Of a DNA stretch of 39,858 nt, positions 24,018-33,957 are shown piece by piece. The notes beneath the pieces are model-generated. The model searched no databases. It saw only the letters and a program-made list of their open reading frames with translations, and was not told where the DNA came from. The position numbers and the translations under genes were made by a program. This DNA comes from Gracilimonas sp035704785 (GTDB lineage: Bacteria > Bacteroidota > Rhodothermia > Balneolales > Balneolaceae): the NCBI RefSeq assembly GCF_035704785.1, contig NZ_DASSWP010000181.1, forward strand, positions 1 to 39,858, read 5' to 3'. Positions within the stretch are counted from its first letter, which is position 1; the number at the start of each line of letters is the position of its first letter.

Positions 24018-26189
24018 ATGAATGAACGCACTGCCATATTAAGCCGAATGTTTATCATTTTAGGGTTGATACTCCTCATACCGTGTGCCTTAGGGTTCCA
24101 ACTAATTCGTGTGAATTTTTTTGAAGGTGATGAGTTAAGAGCCCTTTGGAATAAGCAAGCTATTGATCAGATCCCCATCCCTGCACAACGTGGAAACATT
24201 TATGATGCAAATGGAACGCTATTAGCAACCAATGCAGTAGACTATAAGCTGGCTTTTGACCCCAAAGTTCAGGTAAATGGTAAAATTGGGGTGCCACAGT
24301 CACAGGTCAATCAGTTAACCGGGAAACTTGCTGATCTAACAGGACGAAGTGCGGCTTACTATCAAAACAAGATCAATAGTGCCCCTCCCCACTCCCGATA
24401 CATTGTGCTCGATACCAACCTCTCTATTTTTGTCAAGGATGAGATCAAAGCCCTTAATATAAAAGGTGTAATACTCGAAGAGAATTATCGCAGAAAATAC
24501 ACCTTTGGCTCTCTTGCTTCCCATGCTTTGGGATTTGTTAATCACAAAACAGAAGGTCGAATAGGGCTCGAGGCTTTCTATAACGATGAGCTCAAAGGGG
24601 AAGACGGTGTTCGGCAGGTTAGAAGAGACCCCTTCAACCGTATTTTTGAATATATAGGTTCACCGAAAAAGCTGCCAAGAAATGGATATTCCTTACACAC
24701 CACCATTGATGCTTATTTACAAGCCATTTTAGAAGATGAGCTTAAAGCCGGTGTGGAAAAACATTTAGCGAATTACGGAACCGGAATTATTATGGATCCT
24801 AAAACAGGAGCCATTAAAGCTTTGGCAAATTATCCAACCTATGATCCTAATTACCCGGCCAGTTCAGAGGATGAAAATCGGCGTAATTTTGCTATTTCTG
24901 ATATGATGGAACCCGGTTCTACATTTAAACTCGTGACGGCTATTGCTGCTGTAGAACAAGGAGTAGTTGAATCTGGAGAAATTTTTGAGACCCCTGAAAA
25001 CGGAGAAGTCATTATCCATGATCTTATTCTGCGCGATCACGTCCCATTGGGGAATTTAACTTTTCAGGAAGTGATCCAAAAATCATCTAATGTAGCTATG
25101 GCTGAGATCGCAATGCGTATGGAGCCTGAGGTATTTTACCAATATGCACGAAATATGGGTTTCGGTAATGATACGAATATTGACCTGATCGGCGAGGTTG
25201 AGGGACGTTTGGCTAAACCGTATGAATGGAGTTTAGTGACTCTCCCATGGATGTCTCATGGATATGAAATTTTGGCTACTCCCCTTCAAATCGCTCAATC
25301 ATATGCTGCATTTGCAAATAATGGCATGATGATGCGTCCTTATATAGTAGAACGAATAGAAGACAAAAATGGAAACATTATCAAGCAGCATGACCCGATC
25401 GAAATTCGCCGTGTTGCTAAAAAATCAACTTTAGAAAAGTTATTACCTATTTTTGAAAGTGTTGTTACAGATTCAGGCACCGGTTATCTCGCCCAAGTAG
25501 ACGGGCTTCGAATTGCTGGTAAAACAGGAACCGCTAAAAAAGTAGTTAATGGACAATATACCAACAATTACCGGGGTTCTTTTGTTGGATTTTTCCCGGT
25601 TGAAGATCCACAATATGTTTGTTTCATATTGCTGGATGAGCCTAAAACCAGTGGTTATGGAGGTTTAACGGCTGCACCCATCTTTAAGAAAATTGCTACT
25701 CGCATAGCCGGGCTGGATAACAACATCCAACGCGATATGAACACCGGCCAGCAACAAGCTCCTCAATTTGTGCAAGTACCGTTTTTAAAGGGATTATCGC
25801 AAGAGCAAGCAGAAATACTTCTGTCCAATTTAAACATACCGTACAGCATTAGTGGAAAGACTGGTTATATAGCCCAACAGATGCCGGAAGCCGGAACTGA
25901 GTTAAGCAGAGGACAGGAAATTTCTCTCACTTTATCGGAAACCTACATAAACTCTGATAGCGTGAAAGTAAAAGAGGGTTATGCTGTAATCCCCGACCTA
26001 AAGGGAATGAATATGAGACAAGCAGCTTCTCTTTTAATTGAATTGGGTTTACAAACCCAAATCATTGGATCAGGTACAGTGTTTGCACAATATCCTAAAA
26101 CAGGTGCATGGATGCGAAAAGGATATACCGTTACGATTCGTGGTAAAGCAAAATCACTGGAAACATTAACCCAAGTTAGCGATCGATAA
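24018..26189 (+). CDS. ftsI: Penicillin-binding protein FtsI/PBP2x-type with two PASTA domains
   Basis: Septal peptidoglycan transpeptidase, 723 residues. One N-terminal membrane helix (about 8-30), a pedestal domain starting PIPAQRGNIYDANG, and the transpeptidase with Ser301-x-x-Lys304 (EPGSTFK), Ser356-x-Asn358 (KSSN) and Lys502-Thr-Gly. The C-terminus carries two PASTA repeats (about 585-650 and 658-715: FVQVPFLKGLSQEQAEILL and YAVIPDLKGMNMRQAASLLI). PASTA-bearing division PBPs are usual in Gram-positives but also occur in Bacteroidota. Stop TAA is followed at once by the TTG start of murE. Confidence 0.94.
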   Translation: MNERTAILSRMFIILGLILLIPCALGFQLIRVNFFEGDELRALWNKQAIDQIPIPAQRGNIYDANGTLLATNAVDYKLAFDPKVQVNGKIGVPQSQVNQLTGKLADLTGRSAAYYQNKINSAPPHSRYIVLDTNLSIFVKDEIKALNIKGVILEENYRRKYTFGSLASHALGFVNHKTEGRIGLEAFYNDELKGEDGVRQVRRDPFNRIFEYIGSPKKLPRNGYSLHTTIDAYLQAILEDELKAGVEKHLANYGTGIIMDPKTGAIKALANYPTYDPNYPASSEDENRRNFAISDMMEPGSTFKLVTAIAAVEQGVVESGEIFETPENGEVIIHDLILRDHVPLGNLTFQEVIQKSSNVAMAEIAMRMEPEVFYQYARNMGFGNDTNIDLIGEVEGRLAKPYEWSLVTLPWMSHGYEILATPLQIAQSYAAFANNGMMMRPYIVERIEDKNGNIIKQHDPIEIRRVAKKSTLEKLLPIFESVVTDSGTGYLAQVDGLRIAGKTGTAKKVVNGQYTNNYRGSFVGFFPVEDPQYVCFILLDEPKTSGYGGLTAAPIFKKIATRIAGLDNNIQRDMNTGQQQAPQFVQVPFLKGLSQEQAEILLSNLNIPYSISGKTGYIAQQMPEAGTELSRGQEISLTLSETYINSDSVKVKEGYAVIPDLKGMNMRQAASLLIELGLQTQIIGSGTVFAQYPKTGAWMRKGYTVTIRGKAKSLETLTQVSDR

Positions 26190-27647
26190 TTGAAACTTGA
26201 AAAACTTATAGAAATTAGTAATCCGCTTCATGTCACTAATGCTATTAATGACACGGAGCTTACTTCGTTTGCGATCGATTCGCGTGAGGTGAAAGAGAAT
26301 TCTGTCTTCATTGCAATTCGCGGTACGCAAGTGGATGGCCATATGTTTTTAGAAGATGCTATTGACCGCGGTGCTAAAGTGATCATTTGTGAGGAATCTT
26401 ATTACACCGAAGAAGAAGTTTGTGTAATTGAAGTTGAAAACACTCAGAAATTGGCAGGGCCCATCGCCCAGGCTTTTGCCGGAAATCCAGCGGATAAGTT
26501 AAAGGTTATCGGAATTACAGGAACCAACGGAAAAACAACAACAGCTACTCTTGTTTATCAAGTTCTGAGTACCTGTGGTAAAAAAGCCTCTTTGCTTGGT
26601 ACGGTAAGCAAGCGGATCCTGGATAATGAATTCGACAGTAAACTTACTACTGCTGACCCCATCGAACTTGCCAGCGATATGCAGGCAATGGTTGAGGCAG
26701 GTGCTGAATATCTGGTAATGGAAGTTTCTTCTCACGCGCTGCATCAATACCGGGTAGCCGGGTTTGATTTTGAGGTAGCAGGTTTTACGAATTTAAGTCA
26801 CGATCATCTTGATTACCACGAGACACTGGAAGAGTACGCAAAAGCAAAGAAAATGCTTTTTGATACGCTTCCTGAAAATTCTACTGCTGTAATAAATGCA
26901 GATGATAAGTTTGGAGCAGAAATGCTTAAGGATTGTAAAGCTAAAAAACTATCCCTGAGTTTTCATAATGACTCCGCCTACATCCTTGAAAATTCAGCCA
27001 ACGGTATATCCGTGATCGTGGACGGAGAGAAAATTGAAAGCCCTCTTGTAGGGAAATTCAATGCCTACAATATTGGATTGGCATTCTTAATGTGCAAAGC
27101 TCTTAGCTTAAGCCCTAAAGAAATTACCGAAGCCCTAAATGAAGCCAAAGGAGCTGCCGGCCGTATGGAACCGGTCACTGTTGAAGGTGAAAACCTGCCT
27201 TTGGTTATAGTGGATTATGCTCACACACCGGATGCATTACAAAATGTACTCTCTACCCTGTCTGCCGTTAAAGATGCGGCTCAGAAATTAACGGTGATCT
27301 TTGGTGCCGGTGGCGATCGTGATACTTCTAAAAGACCTGAAATGGCTAAAGTATCCGAAGAATATGCAGATAAAATTATTGTGACCAGCGATAATCCCAG
27401 AAGTGAAAACCCGGATCTGATAATTGCAGATATTTTAAATGGTTTTGAGAATCTGGATAATGTAAAAAGCATCACCAACCGAAAAGATGCCATTGAGAAA
27501 ACTATTTCAGAGGCGACTTCAGATGAAATAATTCTTATTGCCGGTAAGGGGCATGAAGACTATCAGGAGATCAAGGGAGAACGCCATCCTTTTGATGATC
27601 GTGAAATTGCCCGTGAATTTCTCACTAAAAAAGCCGGAGGAAACTGA
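26190..27647 (+). CDS. murE: UDP-MurNAc-tripeptide synthetase MurE, meso-DAP type
   Basis: ATP-dependent Mur ligase that adds the third residue of the stem peptide. 485 residues; ATP loop GTNGKTT (111-117); DNPR (401-404) is the motif that selects meso-diaminopimelate rather than lysine. AGKGHEDYQ near the C-terminus is family-typical. The start is TTG directly after the ftsI stop (TAATTG); no in-frame ATG lies in the conserved N-terminal part, so TTG is required. Ends TGATG, overlapping the mraY start by one base. murF, its usual neighbour in Proteobacteria, is absent here. Confidence 0.96.
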   Translation: MKLEKLIEISNPLHVTNAINDTELTSFAIDSREVKENSVFIAIRGTQVDGHMFLEDAIDRGAKVIICEESYYTEEEVCVIEVENTQKLAGPIAQAFAGNPADKLKVIGITGTNGKTTTATLVYQVLSTCGKKASLLGTVSKRILDNEFDSKLTTADPIELASDMQAMVEAGAEYLVMEVSSHALHQYRVAGFDFEVAGFTNLSHDHLDYHETLEEYAKAKKMLFDTLPENSTAVINADDKFGAEMLKDCKAKKLSLSFHNDSAYILENSANGISVIVDGEKIESPLVGKFNAYNIGLAFLMCKALSLSPKEITEALNEAKGAAGRMEPVTVEGENLPLVIVDYAHTPDALQNVLSTLSAVKDAAQKLTVIFGAGGDRDTSKRPEMAKVSEEYADKIIVTSDNPRSENPDLIIADILNGFENLDNVKSITNRKDAIEKTISEATSDEIILIAGKGHEDYQEIKGERHPFDDREIAREFLTKKAGGN

Positions 27648-28783
27648 TGCTGCACGAACTTTTCACCTGGCTTGATACTGTTTATGATGTTCCGGGTACC
27701 GGAGCTGTAGCTTTTATTTCAACCCGTACAGCATTGGCTGCTATTACCTCCCTGCTAATCAGCTTGTTTATTGGCCGAAAAATGATACAGTTGCTTAGCA
27801 AACTACAGCTAAAAGAAGTGATAAGGGATGATATTGGCCTCGATCATCACCTTGCTAAAGGTTCTACCCCCACCATGGGTGGTGTCATCATTATTTTGGC
27901 GATAGTGATCCCCACAATTCTCTGGGCCCGATTAGATAGTATATATAGCTGGCTGATCGTTTTTGTGGTGCTTGCACTCGGAATTGTCGGTTTTATTGAT
28001 GACTATATTAAAGTAGTTAAGAAAGATAAAAGTGGCCTAGCCGGGTGGTTCAAAATTGCCGGTCAGGTTACAGTCGGTTTAGTTGTTGGTGCTGTACTTT
28101 ATTTTTACCCGGATTTCGAATCATTCAACACATTGACTACGGTACCCTTTCTGAAAAATGTAAACTTAGATTATGCATTTTTCGGGGATACACTGGGCTG
28201 GGTAATTTATTTAAGCGTCTCTGTTTTTGTGATCACTGCCGTTAGTAACGCCACTAATCTAACCGACGGACTTGATGGACTTGCCGCCGGTATTTCGGCC
28301 ATTTGCGGTATTGTATTTGCCATTTTTGCATACGTATCCGGCCGGGTCGATTTCTCCGGCTTCCTCGACATCATGTATCTCCCCGGCGTAGGAGAACTCA
28401 CGATATTTAGTGCCTCATTGATCGGGGCTTGTATTGGATTTTTATGGTATAACACGAATCCGGCCTCCGTTTTTATGGGAGATACGGGCTCACTTGCTTT
28501 AGGCGGAGCTTTCGGTGCTTTAGGCCTGATGTTGCACAAGGAATTACTACTCCCTTTCATTTGTGGAATCTTCTTTTTTGAAACGCTTTCGGTGATCATT
28601 CAAACAACCTATTTCAAATATACCAAGCGAAAATATGGAGAAGGGCGGCGGGTATTCCTGATGACCCCTATCCATCACCACTTTGAGAAAAAAGGTTGGC
28701 CTGAGCAAAAAATTGTAGTTCGGTTTTGGATCATCACCATACTGCTTGGAATTCTAAGCCTTTTAACGCTTAAGATCAGATGA
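27647..28783 (+). CDS. mraY: Phospho-MurNAc-pentapeptide-transferase MraY
   Basis: Integral membrane enzyme that makes lipid I from UDP-MurNAc-pentapeptide and undecaprenyl phosphate. 378 residues, about ten helices. Asp118-Asp119 in FIDDYIKV, NATNLTDGLDGLAAG (201-215), FMGDTGSLALGG and PIHHHFEKKGW form the active site. Overlaps murE by one base and murD by four (ATGA), so translation of the three is coupled. Confidence 0.97.
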   Translation: MLHELFTWLDTVYDVPGTGAVAFISTRTALAAITSLLISLFIGRKMIQLLSKLQLKEVIRDDIGLDHHLAKGSTPTMGGVIIILAIVIPTILWARLDSIYSWLIVFVVLALGIVGFIDDYIKVVKKDKSGLAGWFKIAGQVTVGLVVGAVLYFYPDFESFNTLTTVPFLKNVNLDYAFFGDTLGWVIYLSVSVFVITAVSNATNLTDGLDGLAAGISAICGIVFAIFAYVSGRVDFSGFLDIMYLPGVGELTIFSASLIGACIGFLWYNTNPASVFMGDTGSLALGGAFGALGLMLHKELLLPFICGIFFFETLSVIIQTTYFKYTKRKYGEGRRVFLMTPIHHHFEKKGWPEQKIVVRFWIITILLGILSLLTLKIR

Positions 28784-30135
28784 GAAAAATTCAGAACAAA
28801 CATATTGTTGTGATAGGTGCTGCCAAAAGTGGTATTGCGGCCTCTCTACTTCTCCATAAAAAAGGAGCTGATATCTTTGTGTCTGATTATGGAGTGATTT
28901 CAAGTGATGCTAAACAGAAATTAAAAAAGGCCGCCATTCCTTTTGAGGAAAACGGTCATACAGATAAGGCGCGATCAGCTGAATTCGCAGTAGTTAGTCC
29001 CGGAGTGCCAACTGAATCACCTATTGTTCAACATTACCTGAATAATGGAAAGGAAATTTTCTCTGAAATTGAAGTCGCAAGCTGGTTTACAGATCACAAA
29101 ATTATTGCGGTAACCGGAAGTAATGGTAAAACTACTGTTGCCAACTGGCTCGATCATGTCTGGAAAATAGCAAAACGTGAACATTCCCTTGCCGGAAATA
29201 TAGGAGTGGCTTTTTCAGATAAAGTAGAAGCTAACAAAGGAGATTTCCTTTTGGAGATCAGCAGTTTCCAGCTCGATCACATTAAAGATTTTAAACCGGC
29301 AGTGAGCATAATTTTAAACATCACTCCTGACCACCTGAATCGCTATGGAAATAGCCTCGAAGCTTATGCAGCTTCTAAATTCAGGATCACAGAAAATCAG
29401 ACGGAAGATGAACGGTTTATCTTCAATTATGACGACCCGACCATCAAAAAGCATATTGAAACGCTAAAGCAAAAACAAAAAGCTCCCCAACTATGGGCTT
29501 TCTCTAATGAGAATGAGGTACCTGAAGGAGCTTTTATTCGTAACGAACATATCATCTTCAAATTCAACAACAAGGAAGAACCCCTTATGCCAGTAGAAGA
29601 AATAGGACTCCGAGGCCGGCACAACGTAAGTAATGGCCTGGCCACCGCATTGGCAGCCCGCGCTGCTGAGATCAAAAATGAAGCCATTCGCGAAAGTCTG
29701 CGCACTTTCACCGGTGTTGAACATCGCCTGGAAGTTGCCCGCGAAGTAAATGGTGTTAAGTATATCAATGACAGCAAAGCAACGAATGTAAATGCGGTTT
29801 GGTTTGCTCTTGATAGTTTTCATGTGCCCGTTACTCTGATCTTAGGTGGTCGTGACAAAGGAAATGATTACAGCGACCTGGAGGCTCAGATTCGCGAAAA
29901 GGTTCACACTATCATCGCGATAGGAGAATCTAAAGACCGAGTGCAAGAACAACTTGGAAAAATTACACCAAATTTTGTCAGAGTTGAGACTATGGGAGGT
30001 GCTGTCAGGGCAGCGCAAAAGGTCGCCAAACGCGGGGAAGTAGTCCTTTTAAGTCCTGCTTGTGCTTCTTTCGATATGTTTGACAGTTACGAACATCGCG
30101 GCAAAATTTTCAAAGAAGAAGTAGATAAACTATGA
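28780..30135 (+). CDS. murD: UDP-N-acetylmuramoylalanine--D-glutamate ligase MurD
   Basis: Mur ligase adding D-Glu to UDP-MurNAc-L-Ala. 451 residues; N-terminal Rossmann-like domain (VIGAAKSGIA), ATP loop GSNGKTT (113-119), EISSFQLD, NITPDHLNRY, then HRLE and NDSKATN in the C-terminal part, all diagnostic of MurD. It starts within the mraY stop (ATGA). A 17-bp inverted repeat follows before ftsW, the only break of notable size in the first half of the cluster. Confidence 0.96.
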   Translation: MRKIQNKHIVVIGAAKSGIAASLLLHKKGADIFVSDYGVISSDAKQKLKKAAIPFEENGHTDKARSAEFAVVSPGVPTESPIVQHYLNNGKEIFSEIEVASWFTDHKIIAVTGSNGKTTVANWLDHVWKIAKREHSLAGNIGVAFSDKVEANKGDFLLEISSFQLDHIKDFKPAVSIILNITPDHLNRYGNSLEAYAASKFRITENQTEDERFIFNYDDPTIKKHIETLKQKQKAPQLWAFSNENEVPEGAFIRNEHIIFKFNNKEEPLMPVEEIGLRGRHNVSNGLATALAARAAEIKNEAIRESLRTFTGVEHRLEVAREVNGVKYINDSKATNVNAVWFALDSFHVPVTLILGGRDKGNDYSDLEAQIREKVHTIIAIGESKDRVQEQLGKITPNFVRVETMGGAVRAAQKVAKRGEVVLLSPACASFDMFDSYEHRGKIFKEEVDKL

Positions 30136-30158
30136 ACCGTAGCAGAGTAACATAGCGA

Positions 30159-30203
30159 CAGAGTTACAAAGTGGATTTCTATTGATTCCACTTTGTAACT
30201 CTG
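30159..30203. repeat. 17-bp perfect inverted repeat between murD and ftsW
   Basis: CAGAGTTACAAAGTGGA (30159-30175) and TCCACTTTGTAACTCTG (30187-30203) are exact complements around an 11-base loop. No T-run follows, so it is not an intrinsic terminator. A related partial unit (CAGAGTAACATAGCGA) lies just left at 30143. Looks like a small palindromic mobile element rather than a dcw control site. Confidence 0.8.
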
Positions 30204-30232
30204 CCACTTCAATACTTTGTCACTTAAAATAT

Positions 30233-31423
30233 ATGATATACACCAGTCCACATAGCAATATTTCCAACATCATCGGCACTTCAGCCGAGGATATCGACAC
30301 GCGCAAGCAAGGCAGTGACCGATACCTTTTGATGTCGGTGGTTATCCTGATGACCTTCGGGATGCTTGCGGTGTATTCGTCAATTGCGTTCTTCGCAGAA
30401 ACAAAATCTACCACAGCCGGACAGTTAATTATCGGCCACCTCGTGAAGTTGGGCATAGCATTTTTTGTCATGTTGCTGGCTTCTAAGATAAACTATCACA
30501 TTATTGCCAAGTTCAGTAGAATCGGCATGGTCCTCAGCCTGATACTCCTTTTGGTAGTATTGGCTTTTGGAACGGAACAATTTGGTGCCAAACGGTGGCT
30601 CAATGTAGGAGGGTTTTCTTTTCAACCTTCGATGGTGGCTACAGTGGCACTGATCGTGCATATTTGTGTTCTATTGAGTGAAAAGCAGGAATACATCAAA
30701 GATTTCAAGAAAACCTTTCTCCCTATCCTGTTCTGGGTGATCCTGACTTGTGGTCTTATTGGGCTTGAAGATTTCAGCAGTGCGGGAATTCTATTGGTGA
30801 TCTGCCTTATCATTATGTTTATCGGAAGGGTAAGTATAATTCAACTGGGTGCATTGGTTGCTATAGGGATCCTGGGTGGTGCTTTATTACTCAACCAATC
30901 TGCTAACCGACAAGACCGGATCAACCAATATATTACTCAAATTAAAGACATCCCCAGTGAGTACATTATCCAGGGAAGTGGATACCAGGCTCAGCAGGCA
31001 CATATCGCTATTGCCAAAGGAGAACTAATTGGCGTAGGTATTGGTAAAAGCTCTCAACGCGATTTCCTACCGGCTCCTTACAACGACTTTATTTTTGCGA
31101 TCATTGCTGAAGAATATGGACTGATCGGTGCTATGTCACTGGTCTTCATGTTTACAATGATCTTAATCCGAGGGGTTGTTTTCATTGCACGGAATGCAGA
31201 AGATCATCTTGGTTCACTATTGGCTGTAGCATGTACACTTACTATAGTCTTATATGGATTTGTTAACGCCGGAGTTGCCAGTGGAATCCTTCCGGTAACG
31301 GGACTCCCCATGCCCTTTGTAAGTTATGGCGGAACAAGTATGCTTTTTGCCGGACTAATGGTAGGCATCCTCCTCAACATCTCGAAACATAACCGGAAGC
31401 GGAGGCCTTTGTTCTATGGATAA
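30233..31423 (+). CDS. ftsW: Peptidoglycan polymerase FtsW (SEDS family)
   Basis: Septal SEDS glycosyltransferase working with FtsI. From the ATG at 30233 it has 396 residues with about ten membrane helices. Family motifs: FGAKRWLNVGGFSFQPS, SGYQAQQAHIAIAKGELIGV, then PAPYNDFIFAIIAEEYGLIG and the C-terminal LPVTGLPMPFVSYGGTSM. A longer frame from a TTG at 30182 would translate half of the inverted repeat and is rejected. Overlaps murG by eight bases. Confidence 0.94.
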   Translation: MIYTSPHSNISNIIGTSAEDIDTRKQGSDRYLLMSVVILMTFGMLAVYSSIAFFAETKSTTAGQLIIGHLVKLGIAFFVMLLASKINYHIIAKFSRIGMVLSLILLLVVLAFGTEQFGAKRWLNVGGFSFQPSMVATVALIVHICVLLSEKQEYIKDFKKTFLPILFWVILTCGLIGLEDFSSAGILLVICLIIMFIGRVSIIQLGALVAIGILGGALLLNQSANRQDRINQYITQIKDIPSEYIIQGSGYQAQQAHIAIAKGELIGVGIGKSSQRDFLPAPYNDFIFAIIAEEYGLIGAMSLVFMFTMILIRGVVFIARNAEDHLGSLLAVACTLTIVLYGFVNAGVASGILPVTGLPMPFVSYGGTSMLFAGLMVGILLNISKHNRKRRPLFYG

Positions 31424-32522
31424 ACCAAGAATTTTATTGGCAGCAGGCGGAACAGGTGGACACGTATATCCTGCTATTGCCATTGCAGATGCTTTGAAGG
31501 CTGAAAACTCTGATACCGAGATTCTATTTGTGGGAACCAAAGATCATATGGAATGGAATGCAGTGCCCAAAGCCGGATATGATATCAGTAATGTCTGGAT
31601 CAGCGGATTCCACCGGCGGTTCACCCTTAAGAACTTGATGTTTCCGGTAAAACTGATGACAAGCCTGGTTCAAAGTTTAAGAATTTTATCAGGATATAAA
31701 CCTCATGTGGTGGTTTCCTGTGGCGGTTATGTAGCCGGACCTGTCGGTTGGGTTGCCGGAAAGAAAGGAATCCCGGTTGTGATACAGGAGCAGAACAGTT
31801 TCCCGGGTGTAACAAACCGACTGTTGTCGAAATTTGCCGTCAAGATATTTACAGCCTTCAGAGAAGCAGATCGTTATCTCCCCGAAGACAAAACAGAGGT
31901 AACCGGAAATCCAACCCGAGCTACGCTAACCGGGGCGGATAAAGATAAAGCCCTTGAATCATTTGGATTCAGTGATGACAAGCCGGTGCTGTTGGTGATG
32001 GGCGGAAGTGGAGGAGCAAAGACGATCAATGAGGCTATGAAAGCTAATATTGAACAGCTTCATGACAAAGCCGGCTTGCAGATCATATGGCAGTGCGGTG
32101 CAAGATATTACGATGAACTTTCAACCGAGATCAACGAAAAGAGCTTAGAAAAGCTGCGGCTCACTGCTTTCATCGACAATATGGCGGAAGCCTATGCAGC
32201 TGCAGATCTGGTTATAAGTCGCGCCGGAGCAAGTTCATGCTCAGAATTAATGTTAACGGGAAAACCAAGTGTTCTGGTTCCCTCTCCCAATGTTGCCGGA
32301 GATCACCAAACACAAAACGCTAAAGCGATGGCTGATGCAGGAGCATCTAAATTGCTGGAGGATAATGCTATGAAAGAGACCATGACTGAATTAGTAGAAC
32401 AATTGATCTATGATCAGGAAAACCTGCAGCGTATGAATCAGGCAGCCCTGAATTTAGCAAAACCGGAAGCAGCTAAACTGATCGCCAAAGAAATTTTAGA
32501 AATCGCAAAATCGAAGTTATAG
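31416..32522 (+). CDS. murG: UDP-GlcNAc--lipid I transferase MurG
   Basis: Membrane-associated GT-B glycosyltransferase that makes lipid II. 368 residues; lipid-side loops GGTGGHVYPA and CGGYVAGP, then GGSGGAKTIN, and the UDP-GlcNAc pocket SRAGASSCSELM with PSPNVAGDHQTQNA. It overlaps ftsW by eight bases and is separated from murC by seven. Confidence 0.97.
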   Translation: MDKPRILLAAGGTGGHVYPAIAIADALKAENSDTEILFVGTKDHMEWNAVPKAGYDISNVWISGFHRRFTLKNLMFPVKLMTSLVQSLRILSGYKPHVVVSCGGYVAGPVGWVAGKKGIPVVIQEQNSFPGVTNRLLSKFAVKIFTAFREADRYLPEDKTEVTGNPTRATLTGADKDKALESFGFSDDKPVLLVMGGSGGAKTINEAMKANIEQLHDKAGLQIIWQCGARYYDELSTEINEKSLEKLRLTAFIDNMAEAYAAADLVISRAGASSCSELMLTGKPSVLVPSPNVAGDHQTQNAKAMADAGASKLLEDNAMKETMTELVEQLIYDQENLQRMNQAALNLAKPEAAKLIAKEILEIAKSKL

Positions 32523-32529
32523 AACAATA

Positions 32530-33957
32530 GTGGAAAAACGCATCGAGAAACAACCCGTTTTTGGTAAAACCAAGCATATCCACATGGTGGGTATCGGTGG
32601 AATTGGTATGAGCGGGATGGCCGAGATCTTATTACTGCGCGGATATAAAGTAACCGGCTCGGACGGTGCTGAAACCGAAACTACGCGCCGCTTACAGGAA
32701 TTGGGGGCAACGGTTCACAAAGGCCATGATGCTAAATATATTGAAGGTGCCGATGTAGTGGTATTCACCAGTGCGGTTAAAGCTGACGAAAATGTAGAGA
32801 CCAAAGCTGCCATTGAAAAACGCATTCCCACCATCAAACGCGCCGAAATGCTTGCTGAGTTGATGAAGATGAAATTCGGTATCGGCGTAGCCGGAACACA
32901 TGGCAAAACCACGACCACCACGATGGTCGGCCATGTAACTCAGGATGGAAATTATGATCCGACTATTATTGTAGGCGGTAAAGTTCACAGTTTTGACAAG
33001 ACCAATGCCGTGGTCGGAAAAGGAGACCTGATCGTAGTGGAAGCCGATGAATTTGACCGGACTTTCCTTCGCCTCTCTCCTTCCATTGCCATCATTACGA
33101 ATATTGAAGCTGAACACCTGGACATTTACGATGACCTGGAAGATGTAAAGCAGGCATTTGTTGATTATGCGAATAAGGTGCCTTTTTACGGAGCAGTGAT
33201 CGTGTGTTTGGACGACCCTAACGTTCGAAGCATTCTGCCTGAATTAGAGAAACGAGTTATCACCTATGGTTTGACTCCACAGGCTAAACTGCGTGCCACT
33301 GATATTATAGCCGATGCTTTTACAAGTACCTTCTCAGTTATATATGAAGGAGAAAAACTTGGGGTGATCACCTTGAAAGCCCCCGGCGAGCATAATGTGA
33401 AGAATGCATTGGCCGCCATCGCAACCGGAATTGAACTCGGTATTGATTTCAAGCTGATCAAACAAGGCCTGGAGCATTTTGATGGCGTATTCCGTCGCTT
33501 CCAGCTTAAATATGATAATGGCTGTATGGTGATCGATGATTATGCTCACCATCCAACCGAAGTACAGGCAACCTTACAAGCCGCCCGAAAAGGCTGGCCG
33601 GACCGAAGAGTAGTTGCCGTGTTTCAGCCGCATTTGTATTCCAGAACTCAGGATCTGTACAAGGATTTTGGCCTCTCATTCTTTGATGCCGAATTATTGA
33701 TCGTTACGGATGTCTATCCCTCCCGTGAAAAACCTATTGAAGGCGTTACCGGTAAATTGATCGCAGACACCGCGGTACAATACGGACACAAGAATGTCAT
33801 CTATCTGGAAGACAAAAAAGAGGTCACAAAGACCCTCAAAGAAGTTTCGAAAGCCGGAGATATCATCATTACGATGGGTGCAGGAGATATCTATCGATTT
33901 GGCGAAGAATTCGTAGAAGCACTGAAATCAAAAAACTTTAAACCGAAAACAAAATAG
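32530..33957 (+). CDS. murC: UDP-N-acetylmuramate--L-alanine ligase MurC
   Basis: Mur ligase adding the first L-Ala. 475 residues; N-terminal HMVGIGGIGMSGMAEIL (18-34), ATP loop GTHGKTT (122-128), EADEFDRTFL and DDYAHHPTE are diagnostic. The start is GTG at 32530; the first in-frame ATG would cut into the nucleotide-binding fold. Its TAG is followed immediately by the TTG proposed for ftsQ. Confidence 0.97.
   Translation: MEKRIEKQPVFGKTKHIHMVGIGGIGMSGMAEILLLRGYKVTGSDGAETETTRRLQELGATVHKGHDAKYIEGADVVVFTSAVKADENVETKAAIEKRIPTIKRAEMLAELMKMKFGIGVAGTHGKTTTTTMVGHVTQDGNYDPTIIVGGKVHSFDKTNAVVGKGDLIVVEADEFDRTFLRLSPSIAIITNIEAEHLDIYDDLEDVKQAFVDYANKVPFYGAVIVCLDDPNVRSILPELEKRVITYGLTPQAKLRATDIIADAFTSTFSVIYEGEKLGVITLKAPGEHNVKNALAAIATGIELGIDFKLIKQGLEHFDGVFRRFQLKYDNGCMVIDDYAHHPTEVQATLQAARKGWPDRRVVAVFQPHLYSRTQDLYKDFGLSFFDAELLIVTDVYPSREKPIEGVTGKLIADTAVQYGHKNVIYLEDKKEVTKTLKEVSKAGDIIITMGAGDIYRFGEEFVEALKSKNFKPKTK

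Noticed and set aside
27640..27660. Loss of murF as a sign of an unusual cell wall
   Set aside because: murE and mraY overlap by one base, so murF is simply not encoded here; Bacteroidota-type dcw clusters commonly keep murF elsewhere.
30159..30203. Intrinsic terminator between murD and ftsW
   Set aside because: The stem is perfect but there is no T-run on either side, and termination here would cut an essential operon.
30182..30232. Longer ftsW start at a TTG (17 extra residues)
   Set aside because: These codons run through the right arm of the 17-bp inverted repeat and have no family likeness; the ATG at 30233 is preferred.
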